NCBI RefSeq assembly: GCF_029867415.1
Contig: NC_081184.1
Location: 112,489,476 to 112,553,475, forward strand
Length of the DNA: 64,000 nucleotides
Origin: Vicia villosa
Taxonomy: Eukaryota > Streptophyta > Magnoliopsida > Fabales > Fabaceae
Direction: 5' to 3'
Numbering within the stretch: the first letter of the stretch is position 1; each line of letters starts with the position of its first letter. The notes under the pieces are model-generated. The model did no database searches, had not been told where the DNA came from, and saw only the letters and a list, made by a program, of their open reading frames with translations. Position numbers and translations under genes: made by a program. Below, in pieces: positions 18,840 to 28,140 of this stretch.

Positions 18840-19740
18840 GTACAACAAGAAGTCTCATTGGTATGATAGAACATGTTATGTTGAAGTAATTCAACATCTG
18901 GAATAACATGTCACAAAATATGTTACGACGTCATGCCTGAGCTGAAGTGATGAGTTTTAGTTAAATCTGTATGATTTAATTACTATAAAAGAATGCAGAA
19001 TATTTAGGGATATCAACATCGGAAACTAAATATTGAAGACCTTTCTTGTAGCAGAAGATACTGCTTATTTGTAACAGCAAATATGTTGTGATTGAAGGCC
19101 CAAATCCAGTTGGGTATAGGTTATAAATAGAAGTGTTTGTAACCTAGAAAATAAGACAACCGAGAATAGAAAAGATGCAATCATTAGGGTTTGTCGAAGT
19201 GAACCTCCCGGGTTGTGGGAAGGTCATTGTAGTCCTCGAAGCCTGTAGGCAAGAGGAGTATGTATTATTCTTGGAGGAAGCTTTGAAGTAACTCCAAGAT
19301 GGTGTTTATAGTCAAGAGTCTTGGCTAGGGATTGTAATGGAACTGTGTCTTCCAAACTGTTTGTCTGTGTGATCAGAATGCATTGGGTATTAGGTCGTTG
19401 CTACAACTCCTGGGACTGGAGAACTGTACAACATTAATGCGGTACTAGGAAGTGGGATGGGGATATTCCATATCTATAGAGGATCTATGTAGAAGGATCA
19501 TTGGGTATAGATTAAGTGAGGGTTGTAAACGGGGATGTTTAGCTCTGAATTAATACTGGTGATAGTGGACTTCATTCATGTCTTGGTATGCCCATAGAGT
19601 AGGTGTGTTTGTCACCGAACTGGGTCAACAATTACTGGTGTCATTTATCTTTCAGTTTGGCATAAATCTGTGTATATACCTTGCTAATGTTTCTTGAGAG
19701 ATCGCATGCCTCGACATCTCTCAAGACATTTGGATCTGTT
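18840..19740 (+). repeat. Copia LTR relic, possibly from element C
   Basis: It has LTR character: a TATA box TATAAATA at 19122-19129, a downstream leader and the phrase GTCACCGAACTGGGTCAACA near 19612, which I recall from SIRE-type LTRs. The block near 18865-18930 loosely resembles the start of the element C 3' LTR (45850-45920). Exact ends and target duplications are not visible. It could be the 5' LTR of C or an independent relic. Confidence 0.4.
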
Positions 19741-20095
19741 ACACTAGAATTTCAATAATGATTAAGATCTCCAAAGAGGAAATAAGATAAACATTGGAGG
19801 TGTACTTGAATTACATGATCGTAAAAGTATAACAAAGTGAGACTACATGACCAACACCTTTCTTGTGTATTCCAAAGAGTCCGGTAGTATAATATGAGGA
19901 TCAAGAAAAGCCCTAAATTAACAATTATTTGCAGACTTCATAGATTAAATGACCATATGCATACTAGAGCCAACTCATACTTAGGTAGTATTTACAGTTG
20001 GGTCATCCAAGAATCATAGAAGTGGACTCAAACTCATTTGAGGGAATAAATTCGACTTGATAATTGAAGTATCCATATGTTTCTAGTTTTATACC
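19741..20095. other. No gene seen
   Basis: Unique-looking sequence without open frame or motif. It probably belongs to the Ty3 relic that follows. Confidence 0.3.
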
Positions 20096-20364
20096 ACTAA
20101 TAATCAAGTTGTGTATGAAGCGGACATCATCGGCCTTACAATGGCCATTGAGATAGGGGCCAAAAGCATTAAGTTAAGGATATATTCCTTGTTTGAGGTT
20201 TCATAAGTCAAGGAAGATGCCCAAACCAAAGATACATTCTTGCAATGTTATGTCATTTTAGACAAGGAGAAGTTGGAAATTTCAAGACGTCAGATATTGC
20301 ACGTCCAAAGAGAGCAGAACACTTGGGCATACGTTCTACTTAAGCTAGCTAGCACTATATCATT
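20096..20364 (+). pseudogene. Ty3/gypsy RNase H domain relic
   Basis: One frame reads TNNQVVYEADIIGLTMAIE, then GAKSIKLR, and later HVQREQN and KLASTI. These match the order of Ty3 RNase H motifs (TNNxAEYEALIxGLxxAxxLG ... HVxRxxNxxADxLxKLAS). The catalytic region is damaged (EYEA to VYEA, ADAL to AYVL) and there is an in-frame TAA after about 36 codons. The rest of the element is missing. Confidence 0.7.
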
Positions 20365-20478
20365 TAGAGTAAATCATTCTTTCTTTCAATAAATTTTGAG
20401 ATGCTCCAACATAGAAAATTCAGGATTCGTGATGATGGCGATAAGAGACAATGCACGATCATCTTGGATATCACCCAT

Positions 20479-21310
20479 TGCCGGAGGTCCAAAGAAACAC
20501 AAGAAAAGGGGTTTGAATTGGGTGTCTTTAATAAAAACTCTTCGAACACCCAAACTCAAACAACACTCAACAACACGCATTCAAAAATAATAAAAGACAC
20601 AAGTATTTTTATCCTAGTTCATCTTTAGCAAGGTTAGTCCAGTCCACCCACCAAGAGTTATTTTGCCTTATCAAAAAGGACAAATCCATTAATCAAATAA
20701 CTTTTGTTTAAAACCTCAATGACACAATGTCACTGACTTCTCAAGAAATCTGACCAAGCTCGTCTTTTGAGGAAAACAACCTCAATGACAAATTGTGACT
20801 GACATCTCAAGAATTTTGACCGAAGTGGTCTCTTCAGAAAAACAACCTCAATGAAAAACTGTCATTGACATCTCCATAATTCTGACCGAACTAGTCTCTT
20901 GAGGAAAACAACCTCAATGACAAACTGTCATTGATATCTCAAGAATTCTTACCAGACTAGTCTCTTGAGGTAAACAACCTCAATGAAAAACTGCCATTGA
21001 CATCTCAAGAATTCTGAGTGAACTGGTATCTTGAGGAAAACAACGTCAATGATAAATTATCATTGACATCTCAAGAATTTTGTCTAAACTGGTCTCTTGA
21101 GGGAAACAACCAAACTTTATTAAAACATATTTGTGTTTATAAGAGAGCTTCTTATATAAGCAGTTACACAAATTTACATTCAATGTTTATACAGTGAAAA
21201 TATATGAAAAATTTAAGCTTTGAAGGATTTCTTCTTTCCGTCATTGTTGTTGCACATATAGGCTTATATACACCAAGTAGGAGGAAGCATGCACAACTGT
21301 AGAGCAACAG
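20479..21310 (-). repeat. Diverged SIRE-type LTR on the minus strand
   Basis: Read on the + strand, it goes through an A/G-rich start, TATTTTTATCCTAGTTC, GTCCAGTCCACCCACCAAG and AATCCATTAATCAAATAA in the same order as the end of element B's LTRs (25590-25780 and 40973-41165). A 66-bp repeat array (20713-21108) replaces the hairpin repeats of A and B. A TATA-like box (minus strand TATATAAGCC) is near 21255-21265. No primer site or target duplication was recognised, so the right-hand end is approximate. Confidence 0.55.
20713..21108 (-). repeat. Six 66-bp tandem repeats with hairpin potential
   Basis: Units start at 20713, 20779, 20845, 20911, 20977 and 21043, an exact 66-bp period. Each contains two inverted repeats: CAATGACA...TGTCATTG and CTCAAGA...TCTTGAG. 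They match in position and design the leader hairpins of elements A (three) and B (two). Stops occur in the frames checked, so they are not coding. Confidence 0.9.
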
Positions 21311-21334
21311 AAGGAAACCTAAGGTGTACTTTAT

Positions 21335-21639
21335 AAATAAAATGAGAAGCTTGTCTCAACCATCACAGGTTTGGAAGAGGAAGTTCCTTGGTTAAATTCC
21401 AAGCTTGAACATATGACAAAATTTGTGCACATGTTAAATAATGGTTCTGATATGTTAGATAAGATCTTGGATATTTGAGAGATAAAAGTATAAGGCTTGA
21501 CTATAGTTCCATGAACAAGGTCAAAATTCCCACTAAGAAGGTTGTTTCTCTTGAAAAGAAAATAGTGTGCTTGATGAAGGACAACATGTCCCAACATCCT
21601 GCTCAACATGTGTACCCTCACAACAGAGGCAACAAGAAA
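21335..21639 (+). pseudogene. gag relic of element C
   Basis: Frames read LEEEVPWLNSKLEHMTKFV, LNNGSDMLDKILDI and, in another frame, LDYSSMNKVKIP and HPAQHVYPHNRGNKK. This resembles the C-terminal gag part of SIRE elements (coiled-coil segment followed by a basic linker). Stops and a frame change are present. The frame is cut at 21639 by the CACTA-like element and resumes at 24512 with a damaged zinc-knuckle segment. Confidence 0.6.
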
Positions 21640-22407
21640 CACTACTATAAAAAGCGCTTCTAACGTCGTATGCGAAATGCATTTTACCTCAGCAAAAAAA
21701 TTGAGGTAACGAAGGGCATCATGAAAAGTAATGACTTAACACCTCGGTTTTTAAAACACCGAGGTAAAGGTTTATTATGGCATGGATTCGAACCTCAATT
21801 TTTGCACTTTTATTATTTACTAAAACTAGTGTCTTTTTTTATCTCGTTTATTATGAAAATGGAGGGGTCATTAGTTTTTTTATAATAAAACTCGTTACTT
21901 TGTGTACAAAGAATATTACATTATTTGTCCATGAAGATCATTTGTTGGATCTTTAATTCCTTGATATTTTGGGCACGATCAATAACTGGAATCTCTTTTC
22001 TCAAAACAAACAAACGGGTTTGTTAAAGGATATTCTCTACGGATCTTGCATGAATTTGTTTCTGGTGAAAAAATTGGGTAAGATAATTAATATCAATAAT
22101 CAAAACTATTTTTTTATATAAATAAAAATTTAATAGAACAAACCTTGAACTCAGTTGATTTTCTATTCTTGCAACCCATCGAAGAAAACTTTTCCAAGTC
22201 TCCTTATGTTTCAAGCGCTTCATATGTTTCATTTAGATTTCTAATATTGTAAGTGAACTTTTATAATGGACGTCCCTTAGGTTTCACGCGGATCACTAAT
22301 GATGGACTATTGTGTGTTGATAACCTTTATATGGATGACAAAGATTTGTTTAAGACCGTTGAATGAAAATAGTGAAAGAAACACTTAACTATCATTTCGA
22401 TTTTCAA

Positions 22408-22653
22408 TAAAACCGAGGGGTTAGAGTAAAATAATTTTTTTCCAAAAATGGTCACATTGTTTACCCATGATATTAAAAATACATTGAATGAAATAAATCT
22501 TCGCAGAATATCAAATTGTTCATCCAATATATTAAAATTACATCATGAGTAGGTCACATACAATATTTGTTGCATACAATGTACTTTTAATATTATGGGT
22601 AACAATGTAACCATTTTTGAAAAAAATTATTTTACTCTAACCTCTCGGTTTTA
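22408..22653. repeat. Long inverted repeat inside the CACTA-like element
   Basis: Arms 22408-22486 and 22577-22653, about 77-79 bp with a few mismatches, loop about 90 bp. The arms begin AAACCGAGGGGTTAGAGTAA. A third, direct but shorter copy starts near 22661. The arms could fold into a stable hairpin RNA. Confidence 0.85.
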
Positions 22654-22933
22654 AACCAAAACCGAGGGGTTCGAGTTTTTTTAAATGGTTACAATGTTTA
22701 CCCAAAATATCAAAAATACATTGTATGCAACAAATATTCGCAAAATATCAAGATTGTTTTTACTCAAAATATTAAAAATACAGCATGTCCAGGTCCCATA
22801 TAGGGTGGTAGAGATTTGTCTTGAATGTCAGACATACCTTCACCAAGATTGTTGATGCATGCTTGAAATGCATCCAACTTCTAATCAAGTGTGTGCATCA
22901 TAAAAAGGAAAATGTTTTTTCAACACTTGCAAT

Positions 22934-23472
22934 TAGGGGTGGCAAAACGGGTCGTGGCCCGTCGGGCTGCCTCGCGCACCCGCCAAAAAATGGCGGGTTT
23001 GGTTGGGATTTTAGGCCCACCGCTCGCCAAAGTCCGCCCCGCCAAAGTCCGCCGCTCGCCATAGCCCGCCCCGCCAATGCCCGCCGCCCGCCAAAGCCCG
23101 CCCCTCCTCCAAAATTCCCTCTTTTCTAGTTAATTCTAGCAATCCCAATTCTTGATGGTTTATTTTATATATTTATTTGTAAATATATGTAATATTTTTT
23201 TAAGTAAAATTTGTTAAAAAGTTGCTTTTATAAAAAATTGTTTTAAAAAAAAGTGAAAAAAACTAATTAAAAGGTAAAAAAACCTATTAATCTATTAAAA
23301 GAATGAAAAAATATATAAATAAAAAATAGGCAGGCAAGCCCGCCGCCCGCCAACCCGCCATCTTGGCGGGACGGACATGGTTTTTATGCCCATTTCACTT
23401 GGCGGGCATGCCCGCCCCGCTCGTTTTTTGGCGGGCTTAAGGCGGGGCGGGCGGCCCGTTTTGCCACCCGTA
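22934..23472. mobile_element. hAT-like MITE
   Basis: 539 bp. Termini TAGGGGTGGCAAAACGGG and, inverted, TACGGGTGGCAAAACGGG. An 8-bp target duplication CTTGCAAT is perfect (22926-22933 and 23473-23480), which is diagnostic for hAT. The ends are GC-rich with GCCCGCC repeats while the middle is very AT-rich. The reading frame across the GC-rich end is not a gene. Confidence 0.9.
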
Positions 23473-23889
23473 CTTGCAATCCATCAGTAAAGATTTATAG
23501 GAATAAATCATAGTTGTTCAAAATATTAAACAACAAGAACACCATTGTTTGAGATGGATTGCAAAAGATAAAAAATATTTTGTTCAAGGTATAAGAACAT
23601 TTTTTTTCAGTTTTGCTCTCCATCCTAAAAAAAGGATGTATTCGACAGTGAGGTGGCTATAAATAAGATAGTATTAGGAAAAAATTGTTCAGCGAGTCTT
23701 TTATAGTAAAATTTGATCATTTTATCCCTCGATTTAGAAAAGAAACCGAAGGGTTAATTCATTTACTGCATAATTGTTAACAAATAAAAACATAAAATGC
23801 ATTAGCTGAGATTCAAAGCATGTCCTGAATGGTATATCACCACGGTGTTTATAAAAACTGAGGTAACAAGTTGTTTTTTTAATATATAT

Positions 23890-24360
23890 TATACATATTT
23901 GGAATGATTGAGCCGATCAGGCAAGTCGATCCAAAGCAGAGGGGAAGGGTAGATCCAAAGAAAGATACTAGGTCGGTATCATCAATTAGCATAGAGAAAT
24001 TTCACAAGCCGACTCAGTCACTCAACCAAGCCCAACATTCCCTATAGCACGGCGGACGCACGAACCATACGAGTTTGGCGTCTTCAACCCGGGACATCCA
24101 TAACCGTCGTTTTCATGATAAAGGACTTCACTATTATGGAAATTACAATCCTTTAAAGACTAAAACGGAGGGAGTTATGACGGTTCACTCATTATGGAGG
24201 GAATCCAAGGTTCCTCCATAAATGAAAGCAATAATAGCTCCAACAACTATAAATAGGGATCTCAACTGAGGGATAAGCAAGACACTTCGATTCTTGAGCT
24301 CGCATCAGCTGTGCTGCTCAAATCCCTATAATTACAAATCACAGACTCCTGTGTGACCTC
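23890..24360 (+). repeat. LTR-like fragment within the CACTA-like element
   Basis: A less AT-rich block with a TATA box (CTATAAATAGGG near 24248) followed by a leader-like stretch, and a plausible LTR start TGAGCCGATCAGG near 23908. No target duplication was found. It may be captured LTR sequence or part of the CACTA subterminal region. Confidence 0.35.
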
Positions 24361-24403
24361 ACCAGAATCTTCTTCCTAGAGGTAATCAAAAGTGTTTTAC
24401 AGG

Positions 24404-24406
<3 letters not shown>

Positions 24407-24435
<29 letters not shown>
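24407..24435. repeat. (AT)n microsatellite
   Basis: About 14 uninterrupted AT units. Confidence 0.97.
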
Positions 24436-24508
24436 GCCTTGGAATAAAACCTCGATTTTTCCAGATGGAGTGAAAGCTTCTTCATGAAAAGCGTTATTTG
24501 TTGTAGTG

Positions 24509-25589
24509 AAATCATCTTTGAGGTGTCACCACTAGGGAAAATATAGACATATAAAACCTTTCTTCTATAGATTGTTTGGATATCCTTCATCTTATAGTCA
24601 TCCAAGACCCAAAGGAAAGAAAGGGAAGAAAACTCAAGCAAAGAAGGAGCCGAAACCCAAGGGAACTGTCAATTGTCTTATAGTTCATACACCCCTTAGA
24701 GTTTTCCCAATAGAAGAATGGTATTTTGATAATGGATGTTCCAGACACATGGCTGGAGAAAAAACGCATCTTGAAGAGCTGAAACCCTACTCAAATAGCT
24801 ATGTTACTTTTGGTGATGGAGCAAAAGGAAGAATCAAGGGGATATGCAAACAGATCAGTCCAAGTTTCCCTTGTCTTCAGGATGTACCCCTGGTAGAAGG
24901 TCTGAATGAAAACTTTATCAATATCAGTCAACTATGTGATTAAGGTCTTAATGTGAAATTCAACAAGTATGATGTTACTGTCATTAGAAAAGAGCAAGAA
25001 GTGCTAATGAAAGGTTCTAGCTACATGGACAATTTCTATATATGGATATCTTAACCCTTATCTTGTTTGATATCCATGGTTGATGAAACTAATTTATCGC
25101 ACCAGAAACTTTGTCACCTCAACCTCAAGATCATGAACAAGATCATATCTAAAGAAGCCAACATGGGTTTGCCAAAGCTAAAAATTGAAGAAGGAAAAAT
25201 ATATGGAGATTTCTAAATAGGCAAAAAAACCAAGATGTCCCTCAAGTTCCAACATCTGACCACTTCAAAAAAAATTGAGTTACTTCGTATGAACCTCATA
25301 GGTCCTATGCAAGTGCAAAGCCTTGGTGGAAATAGATATGTATTTGTGTGTGTAGATAATTTTTCAAGATACACATGGATTAACTTCATTAGAGAAAAAC
25401 CTGACACCTTTGATGTTTTCAAAGAGTTGTGCCTACATATTCAAAAAGAAAATGGAAGTGATATTGTTAGATAAGGAGTGACCATTGCAAAGAATTTGAG
25501 AATTCTAAGTTCTCTGAATTTTTCTTAACTAAATGGATTAATCATGAATTTTCAGCTCCTATCACACCTTAACAAAATGGAATTGTAGA
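24509..25589 (+). pseudogene. Element C pol relic: zinc knuckle, protease, integrase N-part
   Basis: After a damaged CCHC segment, an open stretch (24572-24943) contains the protease motif WYFDNGCSRHM, where the usual DSG is DNG, then VPLVEGLNENFINISQLCD. Further on come HLNLKIMNKIISKEA (integrase zinc region), LLRMNLIGPMQVQSLGG and VCVDNFSRYTWINF (integrase core). Several stops interrupt it (for example TAA at 24941-24943 and TAG near 25030). At 25589 the frame is cut by element B and continues at 42106. These motifs are SIRE1-like. Confidence 0.85.
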
Positions 25590-26713
25590 TGAAGGATAGA
25601 AAAACACTTAGAAAGGGGGGGGGGATTTGAATAAGTGTGACTTTAAAAACTCTTAAGATAAAAACAATGAACAAAATATTTTTATCCTGGTTCGTTGTTA
25701 ACGAAACTACTCCAGTCCACCCCCTTAGAGTGATTTACCTCAACTGAGGATTTAATCCACTAATCAAACTTGATTACAATGGTTATCCACTTAGAAACAC
25801 TCTAAGTCTTCTAGAGTATACTGATCACACCTTGATCACTCTAGGAAATCAACACTTAGAAACTTCTAAGTCTTCTAGAGTCTACTGATCTCACTGATCA
25901 CTCTAGGAACCTTTTACAATCAATGTAAAATAAATGGTACAAGAGTTTGAATTGCTTCTTATAAAGCTATAGTCACAACTGTGATATTTCTCTTAAGTTC
26001 TATGCTTAACACTCACTAAATATTACAAAGAATGTGAGGTTGAAGATGAAGTTCGAGTGTATTGATTTCATCAGCGTTTCAGTATATTTTCAAAAGTTAG
26101 TTCATGCTTCTGATCAGAACTTCATATATATAGGCATTTGAGAAGATGACCGTTGGGTTGCATTTAATGCTTTGCGTGAATAGTACAGCTTTGCATTTAA
26201 TGTTTCACACTTTTGTCAACTACCTCGAGCCTTGCTTTTCCTGCTTTTACTGACTTTGCCTTTTATAGCTTCTAATGTTCCTTTTGTCAGTCTTACTAGC
26301 CTATCATCTTGTACTTGCTTCCGATTCTGATGTTTGTGAATACAACGTTTGAATAATCAGAGTCTCAGCTTGGTGCAGAGCATCTTCTTGTCTTCTGACT
26401 TTGAAGAGCTTGAGCGTGTTACCATAAGAACTTCAGTGCTCTTGCTTCTAAACTCATGTTCTTCTGATGCTTCATTAGACCATGTTTTGATTCTGCTTGA
26501 CCATCTTTTGATGTCTTGCGAGAGCATGTTCTAATGTTAAAATTATGAACCTTCTAAGTCAGTGCTTCTTAGCGCTGAATTGTGCATACTCCTTATATAT
26601 TTCCTGAAAGGGAAAATGCATAGGATTAGAGTACCACATTGTCTTATAGAAAATTCATATATATTGTTATCATCAAAACTAGAATATTGATCAGAACAAA
26701 TCTTGTTCTAACA
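25590..26713 (-). repeat. 3' LTR of element B
   Basis: On the + strand it runs TGAAGGATAG ... TTCTAACA. It has two hairpin repeats (about 25790-25915) where element A has three, and a TATA-like sequence on the minus strand near 26125. A run of ten G lies near 25615. Confidence 0.93.
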
Positions 26714-26728
26714 ATCTCCCCCTTTTTG
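26714..26728 (-). other. Polypurine tract of element B
   Basis: On the minus strand AAAAAGGGGGAGATT directly abuts the 3' LTR, identical to that of element A. Confidence 0.88.
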
Positions 26729-27006
26729 ATGATGACAAAAACATATATAATTGATATGAATTTACAATCAGAATATCAGATGACAAAAGACAATTACATA
26801 GATATAGCATAAAAGACTAACAATAAAAGAATTTATAAATAAAAGACTTCCCTGAGTATTTTTCATTTCAGTTGAGACTTTCACTTCGCCTAGAACTTCA
26901 GAATATTCAGAGCTTCTGGTTCTTGCTTCCATATGACAACTTCAGAGCTTTGAATTTCTTCTTAGTTGTCATAGCATGCTTGATTGAATCAGAACATTCA
27001 TGAATG

Positions 27007-27225
27007 TATCAGAGCATCATCAGAGCATCTTTACATCCTGAAACGTTTCAGAACATACTAGACAAAAAATATCAGAACATGAATGTATCAGAGCATAACT
27101 TGAATGTATCAGAGCATTCTTGATAACTATCATGTATCAGAGCATTCTTAATGAATACCATTTATCAGAGCATATAAGATGAAGAAAATGTATCAGAGCA
27201 TATTCTCAACCGAGAACATCAGAGC
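27007..27225 (-). repeat. Repeated primer-tRNA-like motif in element B
   Basis: On the + strand TATCAGAGC occurs at 27007, 27086, 27107, 27135, 27163 and 27191, plus ATCAGAGC near 27018 and 27218. In the sense of element B this is GCTCTGATA, the same tRNA-Met-like motif as in element A at 7621-7837, and in the same place relative to the 3' LTR. Confidence 0.75.
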
Positions 27226-27872
27226 ATTCTACGAATGAATATCTGAACATTCTTCTTCTTGCTTCTGATCTTGAAACTTCACAGCACTAAGCTTGCTTCA
27301 ATTTTCCAAGATGTTATACCCCAAAATTTGCCCGCATCTTTTTCACAAAGAAGGCAACAGACTTCTGTCTAAAAATTGGGAGTTTCATATAATCTTGGAT
27401 TTTATTTCATAAATATCCTGATTTCATGAATACTCGATTTTTAGAATTTTTCTTATACGGTATTTTGGTTCGCTGTTGAATTTATTCTTACGCAAACGCC
27501 AATTACTGTTTATCACTTCACACACGCTGTTTATTTGAGATTTATTTGCAGATAAATAGTACTGACGCAATTGGTACAAAATTAAATTTTTGCAGGCGCA
27601 GAGTCCGGGGATTCAGACTGTACTGGTAACAAGCAAATTATTATTATTAGTTTTTTGTTTCCCACTAATTTTTGTACTATATTCTATTATTTTCAAAATC
27701 TTTTCCTTTCTTATCAAATCTCTTTCTTTCAAAATCAAATCCTAACTTTATTCTACACATCTCTCTTTTTCAAACCCTACCACACACTTTCTTTCAAATC
27801 CTACTACCACTCAAATTTTCCTTTTTGTACGGAATCACTTCATTCCCCAACGTCTCTATCCTTCTTTTCACT

Positions 27873-27880
27873 CTATAAAT
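27873..27880 (+). promoter_or_regulatory. TATA box of the solo LTR
   Basis: TATAAATA preceded by a CT-rich region and followed by a 90-nt leader that leads to the ATG at 27973. It is the best core promoter in this LTR. Confidence 0.65.
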
Positions 27881-27972
27881 ACCTCTCATTTTTTCCATAA
27901 ATTCTCACATCAAATTTCAACTCATCCCTCAAATTTCTACCTCCTATTTATTTTCTCTTCTTCCCCGGCAAA

Positions 27973-28140
27973 ATGGCAAAGTGGGTGGATACACTGTTTC
28001 TTATAGTCATCACTATTTCTACGGTGATCATGTCTTTCTTCTGTCTGCATAGTCCTGAGAAATGCGGACCTGCGATGTTTACACTTCCGATTATCTATAT
28101 GCTGTTGTTTATAGCATGGATTTTTGATCGTCATTTTTAA
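27973..28140 (+). CDS. 55-aa putative two-helix membrane protein inside an LTR
   Basis: ATG to TAA, 55 aa, no known family recognised. The start context CAAAATGGCAAAG is close to the plant optimum, and this is the first ATG after the TATA box at 27873. Residues 7-25 (TLFLIVITISTVIMSFFCL) and 36-51 (FTLPIIYMLLFIAWIF) are strongly hydrophobic and would form two membrane helices. The short polar turn holds Cys31 and Gly-Pro, and the C-terminus is DRHF. Short length alone makes chance possible, but hydrophobic two-helix composition, context and promoter spacing together argue for a real ORF. It would be carried in every intact LTR of this family. Function unknown. Confidence 0.5.
   Translation: MAKWVDTLFLIVITISTVIMSFFCLHSPEKCGPAMFTLPIIYMLLFIAWIFDRHF

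Larger units (their letters stand above)
21640..24508. mobile_element. Non-autonomous CACTA-like DNA transposon
   Basis: The left end CACTACTATAAAAAGCGCTT and right end (reverse complement CACTACAACAAATAACGCTT) form imperfect terminal inverted repeats. A 3-bp duplication AAA flanks it (21637-21639 and 24509-24511), as expected for CACTA elements. Inside are repeated palindromic CCTCGGTTTT/AAAACCGAGG words, a long foldback, a hAT-like MITE and an LTR-like piece. No transposase frame was seen. It is inserted in the gag region of element C. Confidence 0.8.

Noticed and set aside
20713..21108. CRISPR-like array
   Set aside because: The units are contiguous without variable spacers, and the context is a plant LTR.
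22821..23129. 102-aa Pro/Arg-rich frame
   Set aside because: It spans the GC-rich terminus of the hAT-like MITE; translation of repeat sequence.
27937..28134. 65-aa minus-strand frame
   Set aside because: Antisense shadow of the small plus-strand ORF; highly charged, no start context, no promoter.
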